The notes: a model not told the origin generated them from the letters alone. A stretch of 52,351 bases of DNA from Aridibacter famidurans (GCA_024103495.1 JAGFIQ010000080.1:1-52351), one strand, 5' to 3'. Counted from the first letter of the stretch, positions 7,856 to 18,767 are shown. Numbers and translations are program-made.

Positions 7856-8801
7856 TGCCGGAAGACCAAATGTGCTTGTGACCGGCGCTTCAGGCGCCGT
7901 GGGACGAGTGCTGGTCGAAGAACTCGCGCGCTCAGGTGTCTCTGTCCGCGCCGCGGTCCGCCACCCTGCATCGGTATCCTTTCCGGAACAGGTCGAGATC
8001 ATCGACGGCGATCTGCGCGACGAGGCTTTCGTGCGCGTAGCGGTCGAAGGCGTATCGACGATCTATCACTTCGCCGCCAAGCTCCATATCAACGATCCGG
8101 CCGATGATCTGCGCCGCGAATACGAAGAGGTAAATGTTGGTTCGACCCGCTCTTTGATCGAGCTTTCGGAATGCGAGCGCTTTATATTCGCCAGCACGAT
8201 CAACGTGTACGGAGCCGGCGGTCCGTTCGACGAGTTGAGTCCGGTTGATCCTTCCGGTCCGTATGCGGAAACGAAGGCCGAAGCGGAAAGGCCTGTCCTG
8301 GACCATCCGGGCGGAACGGTGTTGCGATTCGCTGCCGTTTACGGAAAGGGAATGAAAGGGAATTTTCCGAAGCTTGTCTCAGCGATCAGGAAAGGGATGT
8401 TCGCGTACGTGGGCGCCGGAAAGAACCGCCGAACGCTTGTCTACGAAAGGGACGCGGTCCGCGCGGCGATACTCTGCGCGAACGACGAGCGGTCGAACGG
8501 GAAGATCTACAACGTGACGGACGGCGAGGTTCACACGCTCGAAGAGATCGTTGTCGCGATATCCAAAGCCCTCGGAAAGAAACCGCCCTCGATACATCTT
8601 CCGGAATCGCTCGCGCGGGCGGCCTTCTCGGGAGGCGATGTGTTCCTGAAGATCGCGGGAAGGGAGATGCGTTTGACGCCTCTGGTCGAGAAGATCACCG
8701 AGGACATCGCGGCAAGCGGGACCCTTATTCAGGAAGAGCTCGGATTCGAACCGGAATTCGGGCTGGAAGAAGGGTGGGAAGAAGTGCTTTCCGTGGATTG
8801 A
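7848..8801 (+). CDS. NAD-dependent epimerase/dehydratase (extended SDR)
   Basis: The protein has 317 residues. It opens with the Rossmann motif TGASGAVG (12-19), has the cofactor Asp region (IIDGDLRDE), FIFASTINVYG with the catalytic Ser/Thr, and Tyr139-x-x-x-Lys143 (YAETK). This is an extended short-chain dehydrogenase acting on a nucleotide sugar or a lipid-linked sugar; UDP-glucose 4-epimerase-like enzymes are the nearest known type. The substrate is not evident. It overlaps the upstream glycosyltransferase, which supports a role in surface glycan synthesis. Its stop codon is inside a heptad-like repeat (GATTGAG, AATTGGG, AATTGAA units) running to about 8826. Confidence 0.88.
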   Translation: MTDAGRPNVLVTGASGAVGRVLVEELARSGVSVRAAVRHPASVSFPEQVEIIDGDLRDEAFVRVAVEGVSTIYHFAAKLHINDPADDLRREYEEVNVGSTRSLIELSECERFIFASTINVYGAGGPFDELSPVDPSGPYAETKAEAERPVLDHPGGTVLRFAAVYGKGMKGNFPKLVSAIRKGMFAYVGAGKNRRTLVYERDAVRAAILCANDERSNGKIYNVTDGEVHTLEEIVVAISKALGKKPPSIHLPESLARAAFSGGDVFLKIAGREMRLTPLVEKITEDIAASGTLIQEELGFEPEFGLEEGWEEVLSVD

Positions 8802-8827
8802 GAATTGGGAATTGAAAATTGAGGAAG

Positions 8828-8859
8828 GTGTCAGTAGCCCGCGCGTAAGCAAGGGCGAA
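8828..8859 (+). repeat. GTGTCAGTAGCCCG...AGGGC element, left inverted copy
   Basis: This 32-base sequence (GTGTCAGTAGCCCG, then variable bases, then AGCAAGGGCGAA) returns inverted at 10083-10114 with one mismatch. Related copies with a different centre are at 24881-24911 and 40532-40563. It sits between the epimerase and the convergent unknown gene. Confidence 0.8.
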
Positions 8860-8953
8860 AATATCAACGAAAGTTATCAGCGGCCATCGCGTGGATGTTT
8901 CAGATACGCTTGTCGCATAATTCTCCTCTGCCAATCTGCACGACTCTTGAAGA

Positions 8954-9934
8954 TCATTTACCGGCTTCTGCCGTTGCGTGAAAGGTCCCGCGGGCCTTCA
9001 CCGATTCCGTTATCTGATTCTTCAATTCATGACTCACATTTATCCAGTCAGTCTCGTCTTTCAGAATCAACTGATATGAGTTTCCTTCCAACACGCTGGC
9101 AATATGCTTGAACCACTGAAAATGATCCCCGTCCTGTGGGATGGTTGAATGGAGACGCAATTGTTCATTATCCCAGTACACTCCGGCGGCTTCCCGGTAA
9201 ATCAATGGGAACCGATGTCCGATAGGAACTAGAAATAAGCGGTTCTGCTCGTCAATACCCACTTCGGACACATACACTTCTCTCAGCGTCTTCCGGAACC
9301 AAATGTACCGACTCGAAAAAGTCTCAAGTATATAGGTGGAGAACGAGACTTTCGACCCTAAGTTCTCCCATAGGAGATTCGCTAATTGTGCCCACTCATT
9401 ACTCGAAAACGGCTTGGTATGGTGAACGGCGCAAACAAGAATCGTGTTGAACGGATACTTCTTTTCGTATTTGGCTCGTAGGACTGTTAAGATTTCGTTG
9501 AATATCTCAGATAATCCTTCACCCTGGTCTACAGAGACCAACTTGCTCGGGGAATAGCTTCTTGTGTCAGATGGGAAACCTTCGGGCCCAAAAGAGAAGC
9601 CTCGTTCTGCTGACTCTTTACGTGTCCAAGGGGCGTGTTCGTGGTAAGCCGTCGTGATTTCTACCGAAACTGGATTGATCCATCCTTCAGCCCTCGCTTG
9701 GTGGCCAGTAACCTCTATCTGAGCGTCAGATGTTTGATTTGGGCCAAGGTACAAAACCCGAACATCTCTACCTGGATGGATGAGGATCTTTATTAGCGTT
9801 GTGAGCGGAAGTTCTTCTTCTATGAGAAGCTTCGTTTCCAACTTAGAGCGCAGAAAGTATTCTTCTGCATTGATCGCTTCCAGTCGCTCGTAGACATCTC
9901 GAATGTAATTCAGCGCGTTTTGATACCTAGGCAT
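8954..9934 (-). CDS. Unknown protein, AT-richer accessory gene
   Basis: I do not recognise this 326-residue protein (MPRYQNALNYIRDVYERL). It has no signal peptide or membrane helix, is rich in Trp, Tyr and Phe, and ends in a short Ala/Gly tail (ATAEAGK). The first 60 residues look helical. The middle has an alternating hydrophobic strand pattern (NTILVCAVHHTKP), an Asn-Glu-Trp stretch (SSNEWAQLANLLWENL) and several charged loops. A hand count of 9121-9180 gives 28 G+C of 60, lower than neighbouring genes. Codon usage is also less GC-biased, which suggests recent transfer. Inverted 32-base repeats at 8828-8859 and 10083-10114 bracket it. It could be a defence or island-type cargo gene, but nothing in the sequence proves it. 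Confidence 0.7.
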   Translation of the reverse strand: MPRYQNALNYIRDVYERLEAINAEEYFLRSKLETKLLIEEELPLTTLIKILIHPGRDVRVLYLGPNQTSDAQIEVTGHQARAEGWINPVSVEITTAYHEHAPWTRKESAERGFSFGPEGFPSDTRSYSPSKLVSVDQGEGLSEIFNEILTVLRAKYEKKYPFNTILVCAVHHTKPFSSNEWAQLANLLWENLGSKVSFSTYILETFSSRYIWFRKTLREVYVSEVGIDEQNRLFLVPIGHRFPLIYREAAGVYWDNEQLRLHSTIPQDGDHFQWFKHIASVLEGNSYQLILKDETDWINVSHELKNQITESVKARGTFHATAEAGK

Positions 9935-10082
9935 GCGGTTACCAACGACTTATTGCTTTCGAAACCCAGCTTGGAGCCTTCATCGACAGCTTCTTAACTC
10001 CAAACATACACATCTCCGAGGGCCCCGCTTTCACCAAACCGGCAGACTCTTCTGTCTCAGATTCTTGCCCACCGTCCTGATC

Positions 10083-10114
10083 TTCGCCCTTGCTCACGCG
10101 CGGGCTACTGACAC
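10083..10114 (-). repeat. GTGTCAGTAGCCCG...AGGGC element, right inverted copy
   Basis: It is the inverted partner of 8828-8859 (31 of 32 bases). Just beyond it, 10139-10172 holds a 9-base periodic tract (TATCCTGTCCATCCTGTC) between this copy and the thymidine kinase stop. Confidence 0.8.
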
Positions 10115-10185
10115 TTGCAGATCAAATTCCGCCGTTACAATCCTTTCTATCCTGTCCATCCTGTCTCTTTCCCGCTGCCGGAGTA

Positions 10186-10803
10186 CTAAAGCGCGGTCGG
10201 CTTGTCCGCGTGAGGGATGAAGCACGCGCGGCAGCGGGCCTCGTAGCGTCCGGCGGCGCCGACCTCTACGCGCTCGTCCGATTCGAACGTCCTCTGTGAG
10301 TAATTTGCGGTGTTCCCGCATTTCACGCAGATCGCATGGGTCTTCGTGATGAACTCGGCGATCGAGAGCAGTTGGGGCATGGGCTCGAACGGTTTGCCCA
10401 TGTAGTCCTGGTCGAGTCCCGCGACGATCACGCGGATCCCTCGATTGGCGAGATCGTTGACAGCTTCCACGACCTCCATATCGAAGAACTGGCCCTCGTC
10501 GATCCCTATCACTTCAGTATCGTCGTCGATCTGGGATAAGAGCTCGTCGGCAGTCATCACGGGCTTGGAGATGTGCGTCATCCCGGAATGCGACGCGATC
10601 TCCTCGACGGAATAGCGGTCGTCGATGTGCGGTTTGAATACCTGAACCTTCTGGCGGGCGATCTTTGCGCGGTTCAGCCTCCGGATCAGTTCTTCGGACT
10701 TTCCGGAGAACATCGAGCCGACGATGACTTCGATCCAGCCGGTCCCGTTCTGTCTTCTTCTGCGTCTTTCGTCGGTGTTGTCAAACGTGAGTTCGTCGAT
10801 CAT
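10186..10803 (-). CDS. tdk: Thymidine kinase
   Basis: This 205-residue enzyme phosphorylates thymidine to dTMP with ATP in the cytosol. The P-loop GSMFSGKS is at 29-36, followed by the helix EELIRRLNRA. The DEGQFFD motif provides the catalytic Glu and Mg site, and the C-terminal zinc site is CVKCGN...CRAC. The lasso region GLDQDYMGKPFEPM is typical of type II (human TK1-like) enzymes. The start at 10803 is preceded by a GAGGA Shine-Dalgarno-like run about 11 bases upstream. Frames to 10872 add a non-conserved hydrophobic stretch and are rejected. An Arg-rich N-terminal segment (DERRRRRQNG) precedes the core. It fits with the nucleoside salvage operon 7 kb away, although it is not linked to it. 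Confidence 0.95.
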   Translation of the reverse strand: MIDELTFDNTDERRRRRQNGTGWIEVIVGSMFSGKSEELIRRLNRAKIARQKVQVFKPHIDDRYSVEEIASHSGMTHISKPVMTADELLSQIDDDTEVIGIDEGQFFDMEVVEAVNDLANRGIRVIVAGLDQDYMGKPFEPMPQLLSIAEFITKTHAICVKCGNTANYSQRTFESDERVEVGAAGRYEARCRACFIPHADKPTAL

Positions 10804-10874
10804 CTGGCAGGAATTCCTCGGGTGGAAAAAATGAAAGATGAAGCGTAGCAAGGAGGGGGCGAAGGTGTCCAACC

Positions 10875-10911
10875 GTCAGTGGTCAGTGGTCAACGATCAA
10901 CGGCCAATGGG
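10875..10911. repeat. Heptad repeat (GGTCAGT/GGTCAAC type)
   Basis: Five imperfect 7-base units (GGTCAGT, GGTCAAC, GATCAAC, GGCCAAT) lie between thymidine kinase and the next gene. Confidence 0.7.
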
Positions 10912-10993
10912 TATCGGTGTTCGATCTCCCGCTCTTTAGTAAACTTCCCCAACTTGCTGGAGTCGAGATCCCAACCAGTGATACATTTCGGTC

Positions 10994-11275
10994 GTGGCCA
11001 TTCGCAACGAATTCATCGACATTGAAATACCCAAGTGGCTAAGCTTATCGCTTGCAATGGTTTCACTGATAATAGTCGTTTACGTGAAAGTAAAGTGGCA
11101 CTTTGAATCGGGAAACCCGGCCGCGGCGCTCCTAACGATCTCTCTAATTTCTGCGGTATTGGCGTTTGTTCTTGGTGTGGCCGGCCTGCCTAGACGCGTG
11201 GCTTATCTGGCTTTGGGGCTTGTCGCGATCTGGGCTTATCTTTTCTTTTTCACGAGACTTTATGTGCTGACTTGA
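10994..11275 (+). CDS. Small membrane protein, three predicted helices
   Basis: The reading frame codes for 93 residues from a GTG start. It has three hydrophobic segments (about 15-33, 45-63, 69-90) with a GLPRR turn between the second and third. There is no recognisable family. The local base composition is lower in GC than most genes here. No good Shine-Dalgarno run is visible, and an internal ATG at residue 22 would cut the first helix, so GTG is preferred. It is a plausible but unproven gene. Confidence 0.45.
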   Translation: MAIRNEFIDIEIPKWLSLSLAMVSLIIVVYVKVKWHFESGNPAAALLTISLISAVLAFVLGVAGLPRRVAYLALGLVAIWAYLFFFTRLYVLT

Positions 11276-11682
11276 GGCAGCCCAACAACGGCAAGATCTC
11301 CCGCGAAGACGCCAAGCCGCAAAGGACCGCAAAGAGGAACCCGGAGCGGCCCATCCTAGAGTATCCTGTTCAGCTTGTCTTTTCTTCCGGCAGGTTGCCG
11401 AAGACTAGCAAGAAGGTAATGAAGCAAAGGGTAATGTCGTCGTGGAGCCGAGCCGTGCTTCGCACGACTGTTGCAGCGCAAGCGCTGCTCTAAACGGATC
11501 GAGACGCTCTTCGAACGGACTGAGACGAGCCTCGAACGGAACGGGACGAGGTCGAACGGACTGAGACGAGCCTCGAACGGACTGAGACGAGCTTTGAGCG
11601 AATAGGCGATACGCATGCTCTCGGCCTCTCTTTGAACTTTGAACCTGGAATTTTGAACCGCGAATCTTGAACCTTGAACGCT
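11276..11682. repeat. Repeat-filled gap: four repeat types in a row
   Basis: No gene is seen. In order there are: a CGCCAAGCCGCAAAGG 9-base-period tract (about 11293-11336); hairpins CGTGC-TTC-GCACG and GCAGCGC-AA-GCGCTGC followed by TCTAAACGG (about 11455-11497); five 21-base tandem units (11495-about 11597, each starting CGG and ending TCGAA); and a TTTGAACTTTGAACC heptad-type tract (11631-11681) reaching the phosphoglycerate mutase stop. Confidence 0.8.
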
Positions 11683-13230
11683 TCAGCTGAGTCTGAGGTC
11701 GCGCCCGGTCATCTCCTCAGGCTTCTCGAGCCCGAGGATACCGAGCAACGTCGGAGCGATGTCCTCAAGCGCGCCGCCGTCGCGCAGAATATATGAGGAA
11801 GGATCGGACGTGATCAGGTGAAAGGGAACGGGGTTCGAGGTGTGGTGCGGATCAGGCCGGCCGGTCCTGGGGTCGACCATCTGCTCGATATTTCCGTGGT
11901 CGGCGGTGACGATCGCCGATCCGCCTACCTCCAGCACCTTGCCGACTATCCCGCCGAGGCAGGTGTCGACGAACTGAACCGCTTCGACCGTTTTCTCCAG
12001 ATTTCCGGAATGCGCGACGATATCCGCGGCCGACAGGTTGACGACGAACACCTCGTTGTCGCCCTCTTCAAGACCTCGAAGCAGCCGGTCGGTGACCTTG
12101 AACGATCCCATTTCAGGAGCTTCGTGCGCGGGGTCCGGACGCGTCGGCACTGCGATCCTCTGTTCGCACGGATGCTTGCTTCCGGTGCCTCCGTTGAAGA
12201 ACTGGGTCACGTACCTGAATTTCTCCGCTTCCGAGACCCTGCAGTTGTAGATCCCGTTGTCGGCGAAGATCTTCGCCAGTCCTTCGGCCTGGTCCGAATC
12301 CTCGAACGCCACCGGCAACTCGAAGTTCTCGTCGTATTCCGTCAGGCAAACCGCGGCTATCTTCGGTTTTCCGAAACTGTCTTCACCGAAGTCGGACACC
12401 GCGAGCGCCCTTACGAGCTGCCGCATCCCTTCCGGCCGGTGGTTAAAGAAGACGACGGAATCGCCGTCCTTTATCTTCCCGACCGGCGCGCCGTTCCCGT
12501 TCTCGATGATGACAGGCTGGATGAACTCATCGGAGATGCCCCTAAGGAACGAACCGTGGATCGCCTCAACGGGATCGTTCGCAGGCTCGCCCTCCGAATG
12601 GACCAGCATCGTGAACGCACGTACGGTCCGGTCCCAGTTCTGCGAAGAATCCATCGCGTAATGCCGTCCGCAGAGCGTCGCGACCTTACCGATCCCGATC
12701 TCCGCGAGCTTGATGCCGAGCATCTCGATATAAACGTCAGCGGTCCTCTGCGCAACGTCCTTGCCGTCGAGGATCGCGTGGATGTAAACGTTCTCGGTGA
12801 TCCCCTTCTTTCTGGCCAGCCGAAGCAGCGCAAAAAGCGAATCGAGCGTGGAATGCACGCCGCCGTCGGAAACAAGTCCGATCAGGTGGATCGCGGAACC
12901 GCGCGCGTTCGCGGAATCGTAGGCGGCGTTCAAAACGGGATTTTCGAAGAAAGAGCCGTCGTCGATCGCGTCAAGAACCTTATGCTCGATGCCTTTGACA
13001 AGGCGCCCCGTGCCGATCGCGAGATGGCCTATCTCCGAATCGCCCGCGGAGCCGTTCGCCATCCCGACTCTCTCTCCCGAGGCGGCCAGCAATGTCGAGG
13101 GGAATTCCGCGCAAATGCGGTCGTAATTCGGAGTATGGGCAAGGGCGATCGCGTTCCCTTCGCGCACAGGGGAATAGCCCCAGCCATCGAGAATTACGAG
13201 AGCTAGCGGTTTTCTGGCGATTTCCGTCAT
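11683..13230 (-). CDS. gpmI: 2,3-bisphosphoglycerate-independent phosphoglycerate mutase, divergent
   Basis: The protein has 515 residues from MTEIARKPLALVILDGWGY. It converts 3- to 2-phosphoglycerate in glycolysis. The metal phosphatase core is complete: Asp15, Ser65 in AGDSEIGH, His126 in SDGGVHS, the D/H pair in LSAADIVAHSG, TADHGN, and HHTSNPVPF. The substrate-binding half differs from the classic enzyme. The usual DGRD reads DGKD (157-158), YAMDRD reads YAMDSS (Arg replaced at 195), and NFRxDR reads NHRPEG (second Arg replaced by Gly268); Arg189, Arg265 and the EKF lysine remain. An upstream ATG at 13275 adds 15 residues without family support. A terminator of the grpE transcript lies just upstream, so it probably has its own promoter. 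Confidence 0.9.
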   Translation of the reverse strand: MTEIARKPLALVILDGWGYSPVREGNAIALAHTPNYDRICAEFPSTLLAASGERVGMANGSAGDSEIGHLAIGTGRLVKGIEHKVLDAIDDGSFFENPVLNAAYDSANARGSAIHLIGLVSDGGVHSTLDSLFALLRLARKKGITENVYIHAILDGKDVAQRTADVYIEMLGIKLAEIGIGKVATLCGRHYAMDSSQNWDRTVRAFTMLVHSEGEPANDPVEAIHGSFLRGISDEFIQPVIIENGNGAPVGKIKDGDSVVFFNHRPEGMRQLVRALAVSDFGEDSFGKPKIAAVCLTEYDENFELPVAFEDSDQAEGLAKIFADNGIYNCRVSEAEKFRYVTQFFNGGTGSKHPCEQRIAVPTRPDPAHEAPEMGSFKVTDRLLRGLEEGDNEVFVVNLSAADIVAHSGNLEKTVEAVQFVDTCLGGIVGKVLEVGGSAIVTADHGNIEQMVDPRTGRPDPHHTSNPVPFHLITSDPSSYILRDGGALEDIAPTLLGILGLEKPEEMTGRDLRLS

Positions 13231-13289
13231 TTCGGAACCGATACCCAAACTCCAGTTTCCTAATTTCACGACCATCGATCTGCCACGGT

Positions 13290-13331
13290 AAAAAAACCAA
13301 GCCGCGGACTCCAGGAAAGGTGCCCGCGGCT
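13290..13331 (-). terminator. Rho-independent terminator after grpE
   Basis: On the minus strand, arms AGCCGCGG (13324-13331) and CCGCGGCT (13300-13307) are separated by 16 bases and followed by a run of seven T (A at 13290-13296 on plus). It ends the grpE message before gpmI. Confidence 0.8.
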
Positions 13332-13420
13332 CGACTTTAGCCCAATGAGGCGAGTCTTTTCAACATTTATCGACGTTCGCTCTTAAAAAGAGAGGCAGAA
13401 CTGAATCGATGCAGAGACCC

Positions 13421-14122
13421 TTATTCGGCCGCCGTTCCCGTCGTTGCCACCGTCCCGACCTGCACTCTGGCGGGCCTCAGCAGCCTTCCCTTGAATGTAT
13501 AGCCGGCGGAATACTCCGCTAATATCTTGCCTTCGTCCTCCGGATCGCAGGCGACCAGGTCAACCGCTTCGTGGATCTCCGGATTAAAAAGTTCGCCTAC
13601 AGAGGCGACGGGCTCGACGCCCACGTTCACGAGCGCCTGTCGGAAACTGCGCTCGGTTCCTTTCACGCCGGTGAGGAGGTGTTCGAAAGAAGAATCCCTT
13701 TCGCTCGCCTCGATCGCGAGATTGAGATTGTCGAGCACGGGAAGCAGTGTCGTGAGGAAATTGAAGCGGTCGGCTTCGGCGCGCTGTTCGAGAGACTTCT
13801 TCATCCGCTCGCGCATTTCGGCGGTCTCGGCCTCAAGACGCGCACGTTCCGCTTCGAACCGCTTCTGGACCTCGATCAATTTCGTCTCCGCGGCCTCGCA
13901 GCGAAGCGCGGTCTCCTTCAGCGCGGCCTCGACCTTCAGGAGTTCGGGCGATTTCGCCCGCTCCGGGTTCTCCGCCCGCTCTTCGTCTCCGCCGTCTTTA
14001 ACCTCTACTTTCACTCTTTCGCCCTGCTCGTTGAACCGGCGCTTGTCGTTGAATCTGATCTCATCTTCAGCGGCCTGATCCTCCGCCGGGAGGTTCTCCG
14101 CCTCGAATTCCTGTCCGTTCAT
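13421..14122 (-). CDS. grpE: GrpE nucleotide exchange factor
   Basis: This 233-residue cochaperone releases ADP from DnaK. Residues 1-60 are charged and disordered. A long coiled coil follows (about 60-130: LKETALRCEAAETKLIEVQKRF and further heptads). Then comes the head with RFNFLTTLLPVLDNLNLAIE, the family signature LTGVKGTERSFRQALVNVGVEPV, FNPEIHEAV, and a final beta domain (YTFKGRLLRPARVQVG). The tail ends in a short Ala/Thr stretch. It lies 107 bases downstream of clpB on the same strand. The gap has an inverted repeat GCCGCGA...TCGCGGC (about 14171-14200) without a strong T run. dnaK and dnaJ are not in the window. Confidence 0.95.
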   Translation of the reverse strand: MNGQEFEAENLPAEDQAAEDEIRFNDKRRFNEQGERVKVEVKDGGDEERAENPERAKSPELLKVEAALKETALRCEAAETKLIEVQKRFEAERARLEAETAEMRERMKKSLEQRAEADRFNFLTTLLPVLDNLNLAIEASERDSSFEHLLTGVKGTERSFRQALVNVGVEPVASVGELFNPEIHEAVDLVACDPEDEGKILAEYSAGYTFKGRLLRPARVQVGTVATTGTAAE

Positions 14123-14229
14123 ATGACTTTCTGATCGAAATTTTTCCTTAAATTAATAAATAGCGAACGCCGCGACAAGCATAACAGACTATCGCGGCGG
14201 CACGCCATACACAGAACCCCATACGAGGT

Positions 14230-16824
<2,595 letters not shown>

Positions 16825-16833
16825 CGTGTTCTC

Positions 16834-16866
16834 GAAAAAGAAGGGCAGGACGAAAGCCTGCCCTTC
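16834..16866 (-). terminator. Terminator-like hairpin between hsp20 and clpB
   Basis: On the minus strand a perfect 10-base stem GAAGGGCAGG/CCTGCCCTTC (16857-16866 and 16840-16849, 7-base loop) is followed by CTTTTT. It ends about 15 bases before the clpB ATG. This is the form of an intrinsic terminator, here placed as a possible attenuator for clpB. Confidence 0.75.
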
Positions 16867-16927
16867 CTTGGAATAAACCTATACCGCCGCGCGCAAGCCC
16901 GCGGCGTTCACCGATGCGGCCTCGCCC

Positions 16928-17428
16928 TTAGGCATTGGCAGTATCGGATTTGATCTCCGTGTCGATCGCCTTCGCATCTTCGCCTTCACCGGCAACCTCG
17001 ATCCGTCGGGCCTTCGCCTCTTCTCTCTTGGGAAGGGTCACCTTGAGAACGCCGTTGCGGAAGTCCGCCGTCGTGTTCTCTGCGGAAACCGTTCTCGGAA
17101 GGCTGAACGACCTCGTGAATGCGCCGTAAGAGCGCTCGACGCGGTGGTAATTGTCGCCTTCTTCCTTCTTCTCGAACTCGCGCTTGCCCTTCAGGGTGAT
17201 CACGTTGTTCTCGATGGAGACCTCAAAATCATCGCGCTTCATTCCCGGAAGCTCTGCTTCGAGGATGATCTCGTTCTCGCTCTCGTAAATATCCACGCTC
17301 GGCGACCATCCTCCGCTCGCCAGGTCTTCCTGGGCGACGCTGCGAGGAACGTTCGTCATAAACAAACGGTTCATCTCGTCCTGAAGGCTTCTCAATTCGC
17401 GAAACGGGTCGTACTTAATGATACTCAT
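16928..17428 (-). CDS. Hsp20/alpha-crystallin small heat shock protein
   Basis: This 166-residue holdase keeps unfolding proteins soluble for later rescue by DnaK/ClpB. The N-terminus MSIIKYDPFRELRSLQDEMNR is typical of bacterial class A Hsp20. The alpha-crystallin domain spans about 45-140 (WSPSVDIYESENEIILEAELPG, VITLKGKREFEK, YGAFTRSFSLPRTV) and ends with the family motif FRNGVLKVTLPK. The C-terminal tail contains RRIEVA in the place of the IXI anchor. The ribosome site TTAGGAGGAG is the strongest in the region, and a consensus promoter lies upstream. It is the first gene of the minus-strand heat-shock block. Confidence 0.95.
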   Translation of the reverse strand: MSIIKYDPFRELRSLQDEMNRLFMTNVPRSVAQEDLASGGWSPSVDIYESENEIILEAELPGMKRDDFEVSIENNVITLKGKREFEKKEEGDNYHRVERSYGAFTRSFSLPRTVSAENTTADFRNGVLKVTLPKREEAKARRIEVAGEGEDAKAIDTEIKSDTANA

Positions 17429-17497
17429 TCTAATTCTCCTCCTAAAAAATTTCTTTAGGTTTTTCGACGAAAAGAACTAATTGCTTAGTCTTTGTGC

Positions 17498-17526
17498 ATA
17501 ATAAAACCTGAGTGTGGAGTTGTCAA
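17498..17526 (-). promoter_or_regulatory. Sigma-70-type promoter of hsp20
   Basis: On the minus strand there is TTGACA (17521-17526), a 17-base spacer and TATTAT (17498-17503). It lies 70 bases upstream of the hsp20 start codon. No CIRCE inverted repeat is visible. The leader to the AGGAGG site is AT-rich. Confidence 0.75.
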
Positions 17527-17697
17527 GTATGGTTTAGCCTAAATTCTTAGACTTTTTCGAAGGTTTTTTTCGAGGTTCGGGGTGGCATAAAGTCGTTAAT
17601 GGGGTTATATTTACAGCGCACCAATCCGATAAATTCAGAGAATCAGAGCGGTTCGCCGGACCGGAACCGGCGTTGAGACCTTGTCCTCTTCCAGGGA

Positions 17698-18759
17698 ATG
17701 AAGATCCTTCGCGAAGCACTGTACCCTTTGATCGCCGTCGCGGCGGCGTTTGTCATCGGCGGCGTGATCATATTTCTCATCGGTGACGATCCGTTCACCA
17801 CGTTCCGGCTTCTCGTCGAAAATTCCTTCATCTCGCGAAAGGGTATCTTCGAAACGCTTCACTACGCGACGCCTCTGATCTTCACCGGACTCGCAGTCGC
17901 GATCGCTTTTCGATGCGGGCTTCTGAACATAGGCGCCGAAGGCCAGCTCTACGTCGCCGCATTTGCGGCCGCCTGGGTCGGGATCAAGTTCGGCGGACCG
18001 ATATTCGCTATCGGTGAATACGAGGTATTTCTTCCTGCCCTGATCCTTGTGCCGATGTGTATCGCCGCTGCCGTCATCGTCGGAGGATTCTGGGGTTTCA
18101 TACCCGGATTTCTGAAAGCCAAATTCGGATCGCACGAGGTGATCAACACGATCATGCTCAACTTCATCGCGATCGGGCTGGTCAGTTATTTCACTCAGTA
18201 CTACTACAAGATCCCGGGCGACCCTATACTCCAGACCGCACCGATCGGCGACGCCGCCACGATACCCCAGCTTCACACGTTCCTGCCGTTCGTCCCTTCG
18301 GACGTTCCCCTCAACGTGGCTTTCCTGCTCGCGATCCTTATGTGCTTAGCGATGTACGTCTTCTTGTGGAAGACGAAATGGGGATACGAGCTGAGGGCGG
18401 TCGGCGAGAACCCTTCGGCGGCGGAGTACGGAGGAATCTCTCCGAAGAAACAGATCATCGTCGCGATGACCATCTCAGGCGCGCTTGCCGGGATGGTCGC
18501 GGTCGGCGAGGTGCTCGGATTCAGGCACAACTACTATCACGGATTCTCCGCGGAATGGGGATTCTGGGGGATCGCCGTCGCGCTCCTCGGGCGCAACCAT
18601 CCGTTCGGGGTCCTTCTCGCGGCGATATTTTTTGGGATGCTGCTCCGCGGAGGGATCTTCGTGGACGCGTTTACGGAGCACGTTTCCAAGGACCTTGTGG
18701 AGGTCCTGCAGGCGATCATCATCCTGTTTGTCGCCTCGATGCAGAAGTTCTCGAAGTAG
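17698..18759 (+). CDS. Nucleoside ABC transporter permease (RnsC/NupP-like)
   Basis: This 353-residue protein of the BPD_transp_2 family (PF02653) has about nine membrane helices. The signature LNIGAEGQLYVAAFAAAW (about 80-97) is typical of permeases that work with BMP-type nucleoside-binding lipoproteins. The loop ELRAVGENPSAAEYGGISPKK is the coupling segment that touches the ATPase. It is the first gene of a plus-strand run that continues with a second permease and four nucleoside enzymes, so purine or pyrimidine nucleosides are the likely substrates (inference from context). The Shine-Dalgarno run AGGGA is unusually close to the ATG. Neither the ATPase nor the binding protein is nearby. 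Confidence 0.9.
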   Translation: MKILREALYPLIAVAAAFVIGGVIIFLIGDDPFTTFRLLVENSFISRKGIFETLHYATPLIFTGLAVAIAFRCGLLNIGAEGQLYVAAFAAAWVGIKFGGPIFAIGEYEVFLPALILVPMCIAAAVIVGGFWGFIPGFLKAKFGSHEVINTIMLNFIAIGLVSYFTQYYYKIPGDPILQTAPIGDAATIPQLHTFLPFVPSDVPLNVAFLLAILMCLAMYVFLWKTKWGYELRAVGENPSAAEYGGISPKKQIIVAMTISGALAGMVAVGEVLGFRHNYYHGFSAEWGFWGIAVALLGRNHPFGVLLAAIFFGMLLRGGIFVDAFTEHVSKDLVEVLQAIIILFVASMQKFSK

Positions 18760-18767
18760 CGGGATAA

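Noticed and set aside
8828..10114. Insertion sequence
   Set aside because: No transposase motifs in the enclosed gene and no visible target duplication; the flanks are copies of a dispersed element.
11818..13206. 462-codon plus-strand frame
   Set aside because: Antisense shadow of gpmI without motifs.
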